A stretch of DNA of 64,000 nt from Pseudomonas sp. Tri1 (GTDB lineage: Bacteria; Pseudomonadota; Gammaproteobacteria; Pseudomonadales; Pseudomonadaceae). Under the pieces are notes generated by a model, which was not told the DNA's origin, did not search any database, and saw only the letters and a list, made by a program, of their open reading frames with translations. Numbering within the stretch: the stretch's first letter is position 1; each line of letters opens with the position of its first letter. The DNA lies in the NCBI RefSeq assembly GCF_017968885.1, contig NZ_CP072913.1:3146001-3210000 (forward strand), written 5' to 3'. Below, in pieces: positions 35,378-45,818 of this stretch. Made by a program: the position numbers and the translations under genes.

Positions 35378-38300
35378 ATGAACTTGTCCGGTCCCTTCAT
35401 CCGCCGCCCCGTAGCGACCATGCTCCTGAGCTTTGCCATCATGCTGCTCGGTGGCGTGTGCTTCGGCCTGTTGCCGGTTTCACCGCTACCGCAGATGGAT
35501 TTCCCGGTGATCGTGGTCCAGGCCAACTTGCCCGGGGCCAGCCCCGAGGTGATGGCCTCCACCGTGGCCACCCCGCTGGAGCGCTCCTTCGGCGCCATCG
35601 CCGGGGTCAACACCATGAGCAGCCGTTCCAGCCAGGGCTCTACCCGGGTGATCCTGCAATTTGACCTGGACCGCGATATCAACGGTGCCGCCCGGGAGGT
35701 GCAGGCGGCGATCAACGCCTCGCGCAATCTACTGCCCAGCGGCATGCGCAGTATGCCGACCTATAAGAAGGTCAACCCGTCCCAGGCGCCGATCATGGTG
35801 CTGTCGCTGACCTCGGATGTGTTGGAGAAGGGCCAACTCTACGACCTGGCCTCCACCATCCTGTCCCAGAGCCTTTCCCAAGTTTCGGGCGTCGGCGAGG
35901 TGCAGATCGGCGGCAGCTCGCTGCCAGCGGTACGCATCGAGCTGGAGCCACAGTTGCTCAATCAGTATGGCGTGGCTCTGGACGATGTGCGCACCGCCAT
36001 TGCCGACAGCAACGTGCGTCGGCCCAAGGGTTCGGTGGAGGACGATCGGCGCATGTGGCAGGTCCAGGCCAATGACCAGTTGGAGAAGGCCAAGGACTAC
36101 GAAACGCTGATCATCCGCTATCAGGACGGTTCGGTGCTGCGGCTCAGGGATGTGGCAAAAGTCACCGACAGCGTCGAGGACCGCTATAACAGCGGCTTCT
36201 TCAACAACGATGCCGCCGTGCTGCTGGTGATCAACCGTCAGGCGGGCGCCAACATCATCGAGACAGTCAACGAGATCAAGGCCCAGCTGCCGGCGTTGCA
36301 GGCCGTGCTGCCGGCCAGCGTCAAGTTGAACCTGGCCATGGACCGTTCGCCGGTGATCAAGGCCACCCTGCATGAGGCGGAGATGACCCTGCTGATCGCC
36401 GTGGCCCTGGTGGTGCTGGTGGTCTTCCTGTTTCTCGGCAATTTCCGCGCCTCGCTGATCCCCACCTTGGCGGTGCCGGTGTCGCTGGTGGGCACATTCG
36501 CGGTGATGTACCTCTACGGTTTTTCCTTGAACAACCTGTCATTGATGGCGCTGATCCTTGCCACCGGGTTGGTGGTGGACGATGCCATCGTGGTCCTGGA
36601 GAACATTTCCCGGCACATCGACGAAGGCGTGCCGCCGATGAAGGCCGCCTACCTGGGGGCCGAAGAAGTCGGCTTTACGTTGTTGTCGATGAACGTCTCG
36701 CTGGTGGCGGTGTTCCTGTCGATCCTGTTCATGGGTGGGATCATCGAGAGTCTGTTCCGCGAATTTTCCATCACCCTGGCAGCGTGCATCGTGGTCTCGC
36801 TGGTGGTGTCGCTGACCCTGACACCGATGCTCTGTGCCCGCTGGCTCAAGCCTCATGTGCCCGGGCAGGAGAACCGCTTGCAGCGCTGGAGCCACCGGCT
36901 CAATGAGCGGATGGTCCGCGGTTATGCCACCAGCCTGGACTGGGTGCTGCGTCATCGGCGCCTGACCTTGTTGAGCCTGCTGGTGACCATCGGCGTGAAT
37001 ATCGCGTTGTACGTAGTGGTGCCGAAAACCTTCATGCCGCAGCAGGACACCGGTCAACTGATCGGTTTCGTACGTGGCGACGATGGGCTGTCGTTCAACG
37101 TGATGCAGCCGAAAATGGAAATCTTCCGTCGCGCCGTGCTCAAGGACGAGGCGGTGCAAAGCGTCGCGGGTTTCATTGGTGGCAACAACGGCACCAACAA
37201 CGCCTTCATGCTGGTGCGCCTCAAGCCGATCAAGGAGCGTAATATTTCTGCACAAAAGGTCATCGAGCGCCTGCGTAAAGAAATGCCCAAGGTCCCCGGC
37301 GCTCAGTTGATGTTGATGGCCGACCAGGACCTGCAGTTTGGCGGCGGGCGCGAGCAGACCACTTCGCAATATTCCTACATCCTGCAGAGCGCTGACCTGG
37401 CCTCCCTGCGCATGTGGTATCCCAAGGTGGTGGCGGCCTTTCGCGCCTTGCCGGAACTGACCGCCATCGACGCCCGTGACGGCGGCGGCGCTCAGCAGGT
37501 GACGCTGGTGGTAGACCGCGACCAGGCCAAGCGCCTGGGTATCGACATGGACATGGTCACCGCCGTGTTGAACAACGCCTACAGCCAGCGGCAGATTTCC
37601 ACCATCTACGACAGCCTCAACCAGTATCAGGTGGTGATGGAGGTCAATCCCAAGTACGCCCAGGACCCCAAGACCCTCGAGCAGGTCCAGGTGATTACCG
37701 CTGACGGGGCGCGGGTGCCGCTGTCGGCCATTGCCCACTATGAAAACAGCCTGGAGGACGACCGGGTCAGCCATGAAGGCCAGTTCGCGTCCGAGGGCAT
37801 CTCGTTCGACATGGCCGAAGGCGTGACGGTGGAGCAAGGCACCGCCGCCATTGAACGAGCCATCACCAGGCTCGGTTTGCCCGAGGATGTCATTGCGAAA
37901 ATGGCCGGTACCGCCGACGCCTTCGCCGCCACCCAGAAGAGCCAGCCGTTCATGATCCTCGGGGCGTTGCTGGCGGTGTACCTGGTGCTGGGCGTGCTAT
38001 ACGAAAGCTACATTCATCCGTTGACCATCCTGTCTACCTTGCCATCGGCTGGGGTCGGCGCGTTGCTGTCGATCTACGCGCTGGGCGGCGAGTTCAGCCT
38101 GATCTCGCTGTTGGGGTTGTTCCTGCTGATCGGTGTGGTGAAGAAAAACGCGATTCTGATGATCGACCTGGCGCTGCAGTTGGAACGCGCAGGGCAGGCG
38201 CCGCTGGAGTCGATCCGCAGTGCCTGCCTGTTGCGCTTGCGACCGATCCTGATGACCACGCTGGCGGCGATCCTCGGTGCCTTGCCGCTGCTGCTCGGTG

Positions 38301-38482
38301 CCGCCGAAGGCTCGGAAATGCGCCAGCCGCTGGGCCTGACCATCATCGGTGGGCTGGTGTTCAGCCAGGTCCTGACCCTCTACACCACCCCGGTGGTTTA
38401 CCTTTATCTCGATAGCCTGCGCCATCGTTTCAATCGCTGGCGCGGCGTGCGCACTGATGCTGCCCTGGAAACTCCGCTATGA
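35378..38482 (+). CDS. muxC: RND efflux transporter MuxC
   Basis: The 1034-residue second RND subunit has the same HAE1 architecture: FIRRPVATMLLSFAIMLLGG, GLVVDDAIVVLENISRHID with the helix 4 Asp pair, and GVVKKNAILMIDLALQ. It is divergent enough from MuxB to be a distinct partner rather than a recent copy. A 79-bp gap without a gene separates it from muxB; it overlaps opmB by 4 bases. Confidence 0.95.
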   Translation: MNLSGPFIRRPVATMLLSFAIMLLGGVCFGLLPVSPLPQMDFPVIVVQANLPGASPEVMASTVATPLERSFGAIAGVNTMSSRSSQGSTRVILQFDLDRDINGAAREVQAAINASRNLLPSGMRSMPTYKKVNPSQAPIMVLSLTSDVLEKGQLYDLASTILSQSLSQVSGVGEVQIGGSSLPAVRIELEPQLLNQYGVALDDVRTAIADSNVRRPKGSVEDDRRMWQVQANDQLEKAKDYETLIIRYQDGSVLRLRDVAKVTDSVEDRYNSGFFNNDAAVLLVINRQAGANIIETVNEIKAQLPALQAVLPASVKLNLAMDRSPVIKATLHEAEMTLLIAVALVVLVVFLFLGNFRASLIPTLAVPVSLVGTFAVMYLYGFSLNNLSLMALILATGLVVDDAIVVLENISRHIDEGVPPMKAAYLGAEEVGFTLLSMNVSLVAVFLSILFMGGIIESLFREFSITLAACIVVSLVVSLTLTPMLCARWLKPHVPGQENRLQRWSHRLNERMVRGYATSLDWVLRHRRLTLLSLLVTIGVNIALYVVVPKTFMPQQDTGQLIGFVRGDDGLSFNVMQPKMEIFRRAVLKDEAVQSVAGFIGGNNGTNNAFMLVRLKPIKERNISAQKVIERLRKEMPKVPGAQLMLMADQDLQFGGGREQTTSQYSYILQSADLASLRMWYPKVVAAFRALPELTAIDARDGGGAQQVTLVVDRDQAKRLGIDMDMVTAVLNNAYSQRQISTIYDSLNQYQVVMEVNPKYAQDPKTLEQVQVITADGARVPLSAIAHYENSLEDDRVSHEGQFASEGISFDMAEGVTVEQGTAAIERAITRLGLPEDVIAKMAGTADAFAATQKSQPFMILGALLAVYLVLGVLYESYIHPLTILSTLPSAGVGALLSIYALGGEFSLISLLGLFLLIGVVKKNAILMIDLALQLERAGQAPLESIRSACLLRLRPILMTTLAAILGALPLLLGAAEGSEMRQPLGLTIIGGLVFSQVLTLYTTPVVYLYLDSLRHRFNRWRGVRTDAALETPL

Positions 38483-39954
38483 CCGACCGTTCGCTTTTCA
38501 ACCTTGGCGCTGCACTGGTGACCGCCCGTGGCTCGCGGGTGTTGAGCCTGACCCTGTGCGTGGCGATGCTCAGTGCCTGCGCCATCGGCCCGGATTACCA
38601 GCGCCCGCCGGCCGCCGCCCCGGCGCAGTACAAGGAGGCCCAGGGCTGGCGCCAGGCCAACCCTAGCGATGCTTTGGCCCGTGGCGCCTGGTGGGAGCTG
38701 TACGGCGACGCACAACTCAATGGCCTGGTGGAGAAGCTCAACACCTCCAACCAGACCGTCGCCCAGGCCGAAGCCCAGTACCGGCAGGCCCGGGCGCTGG
38801 CGCGCAGTGCCCGTGGCGCATTTTTTCCGACCGTCGACCTGACCGTGGGCAAGACCCGCTCCAGCCAGGGCACCGGTAGCAGCAGTTCTAGCCTGAGCAG
38901 CTCCTCCAGCGGCATCCGCGACACCTACAATGCCCAGGCCGGAGTCAGTTGGGAGGCCGACGTGTGGGGCAAGCTGCGCCGGACCCTGGAGGCCGATGAA
39001 GCCAGCGCACAGGCGAGTTTCGCTGACCTGGCCGCGATGCGCCTGAGCCAGCAATCGGAGTTGGTGCAGAACTACCTGCAATTGCGGGTGATCGATGAAC
39101 AGAAACGTCTGCTGCAGACCACTGTCGACAATTATCAGCGCTCGCTGAAGATGACCGAAAACCAGTACCGCGCCGGGGTGTCCGGCAAGGATGCGGTGGC
39201 CCAGGCGCAGAACCAACTCAAGACCACCCAGGGCGACCTGATCGACCTGATCTGGCAGCGGGCCCAGTTCGAAAACGCCATCGCGGTGCTGATGGGCCAG
39301 CCACCCGCCGAGTTCAACCTGGCCGAAACCCAAGACATCCCGGCGCTGCCGCAAATCCCGGTGGCGCTGCCGTCGCAGCTGCTCGAACGCCGGCCGGACA
39401 TCGCCTCGGCCGAGCGCTCGGTGATGGCCGCCAATGCCAACATCGGCGTGGCCAAGGCCGCCTATTACCCTGACCTGACCCTGAGCCTGAGCGGCGGCTA
39501 CAGCAGCAGTACCTACGATAACTGGGTCAGCGTGCCGAACCGTTTCTGGTCGGTGGGACCGCAACTGGCAATGACGCTATTCGACGGCGGCCAACGTTCT
39601 GCGGAAGTCGAGCGCACCGTCGCCGCCTACGACCAGACCGTCGCCACCTATCGCCAGACCGTGCTCGACGGTTTTCGCGAGGTGGAAAACTACATGATCC
39701 AGCTCAAGGTGCTGGAGGATGAAGCCCGCGTGCGCCAGGAAGCCCTCGATGCCGCCCGCGAGTCCCTGCGCCTGACCCAGAACCAGTACAAGGCCGGGCT
39801 GATTGCCTACCTCGATGTGGTGACGGTACAGGCCACGGCCTTGAGTAATGAACGCAGCGTGCTGAGCCTGCAACAGAGTCGGCTGATTGCCAGCGTGCAG
39901 TTGATCGCTGCGCTGGGTGGTGGATGGGATGGGCAGATGCAGGTGAACGAATAA
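38479..39954 (+). CDS. opmB: Outer-membrane efflux factor OpmB
   Basis: The 491-residue TolC/OprM-type lipoprotein has an N-terminal segment ending in LSACAIGPDYQRP (lipobox, Cys then the NodT-family signature), a serine-rich loop in the first barrel segment (SSSSSLSSSSSG), two OEP repeats and RRPDIASAERSVMAANANIGVAKAAYYP in the second half. It provides the exit duct for MuxABC. Confidence 0.93.
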   Translation: MTDRSLFNLGAALVTARGSRVLSLTLCVAMLSACAIGPDYQRPPAAAPAQYKEAQGWRQANPSDALARGAWWELYGDAQLNGLVEKLNTSNQTVAQAEAQYRQARALARSARGAFFPTVDLTVGKTRSSQGTGSSSSSLSSSSSGIRDTYNAQAGVSWEADVWGKLRRTLEADEASAQASFADLAAMRLSQQSELVQNYLQLRVIDEQKRLLQTTVDNYQRSLKMTENQYRAGVSGKDAVAQAQNQLKTTQGDLIDLIWQRAQFENAIAVLMGQPPAEFNLAETQDIPALPQIPVALPSQLLERRPDIASAERSVMAANANIGVAKAAYYPDLTLSLSGGYSSSTYDNWVSVPNRFWSVGPQLAMTLFDGGQRSAEVERTVAAYDQTVATYRQTVLDGFREVENYMIQLKVLEDEARVRQEALDAARESLRLTQNQYKAGLIAYLDVVTVQATALSNERSVLSLQQSRLIASVQLIAALGGGWDGQMQVNE

Positions 39955-39981
39955 TCGCGAGGAACCAGGGCGCTGCAAAAA

Positions 39982-40077
39982 CCTGTGGGAGCGAGCTTGC
40001 TCGCGATAGCGTCAAGTCAGCCGACATCTGTATTGACTGGTTCACCGCTATCGCGAGCAAGCTCGTTCCCACACGGG
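39982..40077. repeat. REP pair (inverted)
   Basis: TGTGGGAGCGAGCTTGCTCG (left) and TATCGCGAGCAAGCTCGTTC (right) form an inverted REP pair immediately after the mux operon. It occupies the only gene-free space before the crotonase gene. Confidence 0.88.
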
Positions 40078-40186
40078 TTCCTGTAATGCGTAGGCAGTCC
40101 CGCTTTTGGCCGATGCGCTGTCTACGACCTGTCGCGCTGGCTTGTTATAGTTCAGGCCTCTTTTCAACCGGTAAAGGATCACTGCC

Positions 40187-40999
40187 ATGTCGCAATACCA
40201 AGCGTTCAACGTCGAACTTGCAGACAATATCGCCCATGTGCAGATCAATCGCCCGGAAAAGATCAACTCGATGAATGCCGCGTTCTGGAGCGAGATCATC
40301 GAGATTTTCCAATGGGTCGACGACACCGACGAAGCACGGGTGGTGGTGCTCAGCGGAGCCGGCAAGCATTTTTCCTCAGGGATAGACCTGATGATGCTGG
40401 CCGGCGTGGCCAATGAGCTGGGCAAGGATGTGGGGCGCAATGCGCGCTTGCTGCGGCGCAAGATCCTGCAACTGCAAGCCTCGTTCAATGCCGTGGACAA
40501 CTGCCGCAAGCCGGTGCTCGCAGCGGTCCAGGGCTACTGCCTGGGCGGCGCCATTGATCTGATTGCCGCCTGCGACATGCGTTACGCCGCCGAGGACGCC
40601 CAGTTCTCCATCAAGGAAATCGACATCGGCATGGCCGCCGACGTTGGCACCTTGCAACGCTTGCCGCGGATCATCGGGGACGGCATGCTGCGAGAACTCG
40701 CTTATACGGGGCGCACCTTCGGTGCCGACGAAGCGCGCAGTATCGGCCTGGTCAATCGCGTCTACAGCGATGCCTCCAGCCTGCTCGACGGGGTGATGGG
40801 CATCGCCCGGGAAATCGCCGCCAAGTCGCCGATTGCCGTGACCGGTACCAAGGAAATGATCAGCTACATGCGCGACCACCGCATCGACGACGGCCTGGAG
40901 TACGTCGCGACCTGGAACGCCGCCATGCTGCAATCGACCGACCTGCGCGTGGCCATGGCCGCCCATATGAGTAAACAGAAACCCGAATTTCTGGATTGA
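40187..40999 (+). CDS. Crotonase family, delta3,5-delta2,4-dienoyl-CoA isomerase-like
   Basis: The 270-residue enoyl-CoA hydratase superfamily member has the oxyanion-hole segments GKHFSSGIDLMML and GYCLGGAIDLIAACD. The active-site segment KEIDIGMAADVGTLQRLP carries both the Glu and the Asp that distinguish dienoyl-CoA isomerases (ECH1) from simple hydratases. Role: shifting double bonds during beta-oxidation of unsaturated fatty acids. AAGGATC precedes the start. NudC follows directly and may be cotranscribed. Confidence 0.88.
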   Translation: MSQYQAFNVELADNIAHVQINRPEKINSMNAAFWSEIIEIFQWVDDTDEARVVVLSGAGKHFSSGIDLMMLAGVANELGKDVGRNARLLRRKILQLQASFNAVDNCRKPVLAAVQGYCLGGAIDLIAACDMRYAAEDAQFSIKEIDIGMAADVGTLQRLPRIIGDGMLRELAYTGRTFGADEARSIGLVNRVYSDASSLLDGVMGIAREIAAKSPIAVTGTKEMISYMRDHRIDDGLEYVATWNAAMLQSTDLRVAMAAHMSKQKPEFLD

Positions 41000-41836
41000 A
41001 TGATCATGATTTCACGCTGGACCACCGCAGTACTCGATACCGACCTTCCCGGCGGCTGGGCCGTGGCCCGTAGCCCGGAAGGTTTTCTGTTCGATGACAA
41101 CGGCGCGCTGTTCCCCCGCGACTGGCTCAAGCGCCAGGACCTGTCGATCCTTGCCGAACACGGCATCGGCCATTTGGATGGCGAGCCGGTCTACCTGCTG
41201 GAATTGCACAGCCCGCTGGACATCCCCGGCTGCAACTGGAAAGGCCTGCGGGCCTTCATGCTCGAGGATGACCACACGCTGTACAAAGTGCTGGGCTACG
41301 CGGCGCAGATCGGCACCTGGGCCCGGGAACACCGTTTCTGTGGCAGTTGCGGCAAGCGTATGGGGCAGATTCCGCTGGAACGGGCGATGTATTGCGATGT
41401 GTGTGATCTGCGGCATTACCCACGGATCTCACCGAGCATGATCGTGTTGATTACCCGCGGCGATGAAGTCCTGCTGGCCCGTTCGCCGCGTTTCGTCCCA
41501 GGCGTCTACAGCACCCTGGCCGGGTTTGCCGAACCGGGCGAGTCGGCCGAGGATTGCCTGATTCGCGAGGTGCGCGAGGAGGTCAGCATCGAGGTGAAGA
41601 ACATCCAGTACATGGGCAGCCAGTGCTGGCCGTTCCCTCATTCGATGATGCTGGGCTTCCACGCCGAATACGCCAGTGGCGACATCGTGCCCCAGGAGGA
41701 TGAAATCGAGGACGCTCAGTGGTTCAACGTCCACGACCTGCCACCATTGCCGGCCTCGCGTTCCATCGCTCGCTACCTGATCGACTGCTACGTGGCGCAG
41801 CGTCTAGGCCATGCTGAACCAGTGTTGCCAGGCTAG
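41000..41836 (+). CDS. nudC: NAD+/NADH diphosphatase NudC
   Basis: The 278-residue Nudix enzyme hydrolyses NAD(H) and removes NAD caps from RNA. It contains the zinc ribbon CGSCG...CDVC (about 113-135), the Nudix box ([20 protein letters not shown]) and the downstream NudC-specific segment [14 protein letters not shown]. The start overlaps the previous stop region (ATG 41000 or 41006). The 3' end overlaps the convergent TauE/SafE gene by 33 bp. Confidence 0.95.
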   Translation: MIMISRWTTAVLDTDLPGGWAVARSPEGFLFDDNGALFPRDWLKRQDLSILAEHGIGHLDGEPVYLLELHSPLDIPGCNWKGLRAFMLEDDHTLYKVLGYAAQIGTWAREHRFCGSCGKRMGQIPLERAMYCDVCDLRHYPRISPSMIVLITRGDEVLLARSPRFVPGVYSTLAGFAEPGESAEDCLIREVREEVSIEVKNIQYMGSQCWPFPHSMMLGFHAEYASGDIVPQEDEIEDAQWFNVHDLPPLPASRSIARYLIDCYVAQRLGHAEPVLPG

Positions 41837-42583
41837 GCGCACGGTCAAGGCCAGTACTACGGTGATGAACACCGGTCGGATGAACTTCGCGCCGCCGCTG
41901 ATGGCGGTGCGAGCCCCGAAGAACGCACCGACCATCACCGACAGGCCCATGCTCAGGCCGATGATCCAATCCACCTGTCCCGAGAAGATGAACACCGACA
42001 GCGCCGCGATGTTGCTGACGAAGTTCATGCTGCGGGCCACGCCGCTGGCCTTGACCAAATCGATGGGGTAGAGCAGCAGGCTGCTGACGGTCCAGAACGC
42101 ACCCGTGCCCGGACCGGCCACGCCGTCATAGAAACCCAGGCTGAAGCCCTGGGGCGATTGCCACGTTTTCTTGATCGGCGCGTTGCTGTCCAGCGGCGCC
42201 TTGGGCGTGCCGCCAAACAACAGGTACAGGCCGCAGGCGAAGACGATTACCGGCAACATCTTGTTCAGCCATTCGGCAGGTAGGTAATGGGCGACGATGG
42301 CACCGGTCAAGGCACCCACCAGCGTGCCAACGAGTGCGTGGGTCCATTGCCGGGGATGGAACAGCTTGCGCTTATAGAAGGTGAAACTGGCCGTGGCCGA
42401 ACCGAAGGTCGAGCTGAGCTTGTTGGTGCCCAGGACCAGATGTGGCGGCAGGCCGGCGGTCAATAACGCAGGCGTGGTCAACAGGCCACCGCCACCGGCG
42501 ATGGCATCGATGAAGCCGGCAATGAACGCGACAATAATAAGGACAACGAGGGTAATAAGGTCAACGCTGAGTTCGAAAGGCAT
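41804..42583 (-). CDS. TauE/SafE family sulfite/sulfoacetate-type permease
   Basis: The 259-residue membrane protein has eight hydrophobic segments and two family repeats: [22 protein letters not shown] at the N-terminus and [15 protein letters not shown] in the middle. These permeases export or import sulfur-containing anions, but substrates are rarely known. It lies downstream of, and in the same direction as, the iron-uptake genes but separated by 190 bp with a hairpin, so it is probably its own unit. Confidence 0.9.
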   Translation of the reverse strand: MPFELSVDLITLVVLIIVAFIAGFIDAIAGGGGLLTTPALLTAGLPPHLVLGTNKLSSTFGSATASFTFYKRKLFHPRQWTHALVGTLVGALTGAIVAHYLPAEWLNKMLPVIVFACGLYLLFGGTPKAPLDSNAPIKKTWQSPQGFSLGFYDGVAGPGTGAFWTVSSLLLYPIDLVKASGVARSMNFVSNIAALSVFIFSGQVDWIIGLSMGLSVMVGAFFGARTAISGGAKFIRPVFITVVLALTVRLAWQHWFSMA

Positions 42584-42699
42584 GGAATGGCTTATTCGGC
42601 AGGTCGCAGAAGGGCTGCGGGGAAGGCCGGTATGTTACCCATAATGGTGCAGGGCTGCGACTGCCCGATCATGCCCGGCGCTTGTAGGCCATGCAAAAC

Positions 42700-42731
42700 C
42701 TGTGGCGAGCTGATAAATCCCCTCGCCACAG
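42700..42731. repeat. Inverted repeat between iron-uptake operon and permease gene
   Basis: A perfect 10-bp stem (CTGTGGCGAG / CTCGCCACAG) with a 12-nt loop lies 42 bp past the end of the FecE-type gene on the minus strand. It probably terminates the uptake operon. The loop motif ATAAATCCCCTC also appears near 27002, so this is a small dispersed repeat family. Confidence 0.6.
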
Positions 42732-42772
42732 AGATGGTGGTCGGCTTTAGTTCTCGACGCGGCTACTGACCT

Positions 42773-43528
42773 TCAAACCACATCATCGACAATGATATGC
42801 CGCTCACCCCGCGAGCAGCGCTCGATCCGCGCCTGGACCCGGTACACCGTGCGCAGCATCTGCTCGGTGATGACCTCCTCACTCGGACCGCTGCCTTGCA
42901 GGGTGCCTTGGGCGATGACCAGCACCTGATCAGCAAAGCGCAATGCCTGGTTCAGGTCGTGGATGGCGATGAATACGATGATTGAATGTTGGCGGGCGAG
43001 GGCGCGCATGAAGGTCAGGACCTGGACCTGACGGTGCATGTCCAGGGCACTGGTGGGTTCATCCATCAGCAATACCTCGGGTTCGCGCACCAGCGTCTGG
43101 GCGATGGACACCAGTTGCTGCTGTCCGCCGCTCAATTCACCGAGGTTGCGAAACGACAGCTCGCTGATGCCGAGGGATTCAAGGATACGGTCCACCACCG
43201 CCAGCTCATCTGCTTGTACGGCCCAGCCAGGAGCCTGTTGTTTGCGCGCCAGCAGCACCGATTCATAGACCGTCAGCCGGGCACTGGCGTTGAGGTTCTG
43301 CGGCATGTAGCAGATACCCGTCGGGCCTTTGCGCGAACCTTCCAACCTTACCTGGCCGGGGCCCTCGATCAGGCCAGCGATGCGTTTGAACAGCGTCGAT
43401 TTTCCGGCCGCGTTGGGGCCAACCACCGCCACCACTTCACCACCGCAGAAAACCGGGGTATTGATTGCCTCGAGGATCGAGCGACCACCATAACGGGCGC
43501 CGAGGCCTGCCAGTTCAATCGTCACCAT
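42773..43528 (-). CDS. Iron-chelate ABC transporter ATP-binding protein (FecE-like)
   Basis: The 251-residue ATPase has Walker A GPNAAGKST, signature LSGGQQQ, Walker B VLLMDEPTSALD and H-loop AIHDLNQ. It powers import through the FecCD-type permease whose gene it overlaps by 7 bases. It is the distal gene of the minus-strand uptake operon. Confidence 0.93.
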   Translation of the reverse strand: MVTIELAGLGARYGGRSILEAINTPVFCGGEVVAVVGPNAAGKSTLFKRIAGLIEGPGQVRLEGSRKGPTGICYMPQNLNASARLTVYESVLLARKQQAPGWAVQADELAVVDRILESLGISELSFRNLGELSGGQQQLVSIAQTLVREPEVLLMDEPTSALDMHRQVQVLTFMRALARQHSIIVFIAIHDLNQALRFADQVLVIAQGTLQGSGPSEEVITEQMLRTVYRVQARIERCSRGERHIIVDDVV

Positions 43529-44580
43529 GACTGCTTCTTCCCGCCAAGAATGAGAGAGATGAAAAACGGTACGCCGATCAATGACGTGACCACCCCGATA
43601 GGAAAGATCGCGCCCGGTATCAAGGTTTTACTCACCACCGAACTGGCCGACAGGATCAAGGCACCGGTCAGCAGCGAGGCGGGCAGGAAAAAGCGCTGGT
43701 CTTCACCGATCAGCATCCGCGCAATGTGTGGCCCGACCAGACCGATGAAGCCGATGGTGCCGACAAACGCCACGGGAAATGAGGCCAGCAGACTGACCAT
43801 GACCAGGGTCTGCAAACGCAACTTGCGTACATTGATGCCGAAGCTCGCGGCTTTTTCATCCCCCAGGCGCAGGGCGGTCATGGCCCAGGCACGACGGGCA
43901 AAAATCGGCACGGTGACGAGGATCACCAGACAGATCACTCCCAGTTTCGGCCAGGTGGCCTTGGTCAGGCTGCCCATGGTCCAGAACACCACCGCAGCGA
44001 CAGCTTGCTCAGTGGCGAAGAACTGCACCAGCGCCAGCAGGGCATTGAAGGTGAACACCAGGGCGATGCCCAGCAGCACGATGGTTTCGCTGGTCATGCC
44101 GCGGCGCAGGCTCAACACATGAATCAGCAACGCCGAGAGCATCGCCATGACAAAGGCGTTGAGCGGCACCATGTATTGAGCGATCACCGGCACCAGCGCC
44201 ACACCGAACGCCAGCCCCAGGGCCGCGCCAAAACTGGCCGCTGCCGAGATGCCCAGGGTGAACGGGCTGGCCAATGGATTGTTGAGGATGGTCTGCATCT
44301 GTGCGCCGGCCAAGGACAGCGCGGCGCCCACTGCCACCGCCATCAGCGCCACCGGCAGGCGAATGTCCCACATCACCACCCGTACCTGGGGCGCGGCGGA
44401 CTCGGGTGCGAGCAGCGCCCCCAGCACTTCATCCAAGCCATAACTGGCCGGGCCGAGGGCCAGGTCCAGCAGCACGCTGAACAGCAGCAATATCCCCAGG
44501 CCGACCAGAGTCAGTCGTTTACGCCAGACCTGCGTGCGATAGATCGTGCCGAGGGCGAGGGGATTGATACGGCCGTTCAT
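43522..44580 (-). CDS. Iron-chelate ABC transporter permease (FecCD family)
   Basis: The 352-residue protein has about ten membrane segments and FecCD hallmarks (LPVALMAVAVGAALSLAGAQMQTILNNPLASPFTLGIS, abbreviated here by its ends; GLVGPHIARMLIG near the C-terminus). A single permease gene implies a homodimer. It overlaps the substrate-binding protein gene by 4 bases. Confidence 0.93.
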   Translation of the reverse strand: MNGRINPLALGTIYRTQVWRKRLTLVGLGILLLFSVLLDLALGPASYGLDEVLGALLAPESAAPQVRVVMWDIRLPVALMAVAVGAALSLAGAQMQTILNNPLASPFTLGISAAASFGAALGLAFGVALVPVIAQYMVPLNAFVMAMLSALLIHVLSLRRGMTSETIVLLGIALVFTFNALLALVQFFATEQAVAAVVFWTMGSLTKATWPKLGVICLVILVTVPIFARRAWAMTALRLGDEKAASFGINVRKLRLQTLVMVSLLASFPVAFVGTIGFIGLVGPHIARMLIGEDQRFFLPASLLTGALILSASSVVSKTLIPGAIFPIGVVTSLIGVPFFISLILGGKKQSW

Positions 44581-45755
44581 GGCCGGGCCTGCGCGGGCGC
44601 GAGGCTGACGAAATAGCCCGGTTTGTAGGGCACCGGCAGAAACCGTTCGTGGAACTCACGAAACGTGGCGTCGGGGTCCAGGTCGGCGAACAGATCCGGG
44701 TGGAACCACTTGGCCAGTTGCTGGATGGCGATGAACTGGTAAGGACTGTTGTAGAACTGATGCCAGATGGCGTGAAACCCCTGGGTTTGCTGGGCCTTGA
44801 TTCCGGCGTAGGCGGGGCGCTGGGTGAACCATTGCAGTTTGCGCCGTGCCTCGACCAGATCGGCACCGGGCCCGACGCCAATCCAGTGTCCTCCGGGGGC
44901 GAAGGCTTGCCAGTTTGCGCTGGTGACCACCACCTGATCCGGGTCGGCGACAATCACCTGTTCGGGGTTCAACTGGCCAAAGGTGTTGGGGATGATGGCG
45001 CCGGCGATGTTGTGACCGCCGGCCAGTTCGACGAATCGGCCGAAGTTTTCATTGCCGAAACTCAAGCAGCAGTCATCGGTGTAGCCGCCGATGCGTTCGA
45101 TGAAGACCTTGGGCCTGGGCGGTTGGCGGGCTTCGATCACATCGGTGACCCGCCGGATCTGTTGCTTGCTGAAGGCAATGAACGCCTCGGCGCGGGCTTC
45201 TTCGCCGAACAACTGGCCAAACAGGCGCATGGTCGGCTCGGTGTTCTGCATCGGGTTGTTGCGAAAATCCACATACACCACCGGGATACCAAGGGCGTCG
45301 AGCTTTTCGATATAACGGGCGTCCTCGGTGGCATGCTGGGCTTCGATGTTGAGGATAATGACGTCCGGCTGTTGGCTGATCGCTTGCTCGATGTCGAAGG
45401 TGCCGTCTTCGAAACCTCCGAACGTCGGGACTTTGGCAATGTCCGGATAACGCTGCAGGTAGGCGCCGTAGGTGTCCGGGTCGGACTGGATCAGATCCTT
45501 GCGCCAGCCAACGATGCGCCGGATCGGGTTGGCGGTGTCGAGGGCCGCCACCAGATACAGCTGACGACCTTCACCCAGGATCACCCGGCGTACGGGAATG
45601 CGCACTTGGACCTGGCGGCCCAGCAGATCGGTGACAGCGGTTCTTGGCGTGCTGTCTGGTGCGGTGTCGGAACACGCGAAACCGCTCAGCAACAGGGTCA
45701 TGGAGCCCAGCAGCACAGCGATGAACGACGCAAGCTTTCGAGGTCTGGATAACAT
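44577..45755 (-). CDS. Iron-chelate periplasmic substrate-binding protein (FecB/BtuF type)
   Basis: The 392-residue protein has a signal peptide (LLGSMTLLLSGFACSD, possibly a lipoprotein at the Cys) followed by a type III periplasmic-binding fold: DLLGRQVQVRIPVRRVILG, then QPDVIILN and the second lobe with IERIGGYTDDCCLSFGNENF. It is large for the family and has a CC pair within the ligand region. It collects the chelate delivered by the TonB-dependent receptor encoded upstream. Confidence 0.88.
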   Translation of the reverse strand: MLSRPRKLASFIAVLLGSMTLLLSGFACSDTAPDSTPRTAVTDLLGRQVQVRIPVRRVILGEGRQLYLVAALDTANPIRRIVGWRKDLIQSDPDTYGAYLQRYPDIAKVPTFGGFEDGTFDIEQAISQQPDVIILNIEAQHATEDARYIEKLDALGIPVVYVDFRNNPMQNTEPTMRLFGQLFGEEARAEAFIAFSKQQIRRVTDVIEARQPPRPKVFIERIGGYTDDCCLSFGNENFGRFVELAGGHNIAGAIIPNTFGQLNPEQVIVADPDQVVVTSANWQAFAPGGHWIGVGPGADLVEARRKLQWFTQRPAYAGIKAQQTQGFHAIWHQFYNSPYQFIAIQQLAKWFHPDLFADLDPDATFREFHERFLPVPYKPGYFVSLAPAQARP

Positions 45756-45818
45756 CGTTTAAACCTTGATGATGGCCCCGGCCGGCAGCGATGCACGCGC
45801 TGCCGGGCCAGGGAAAAC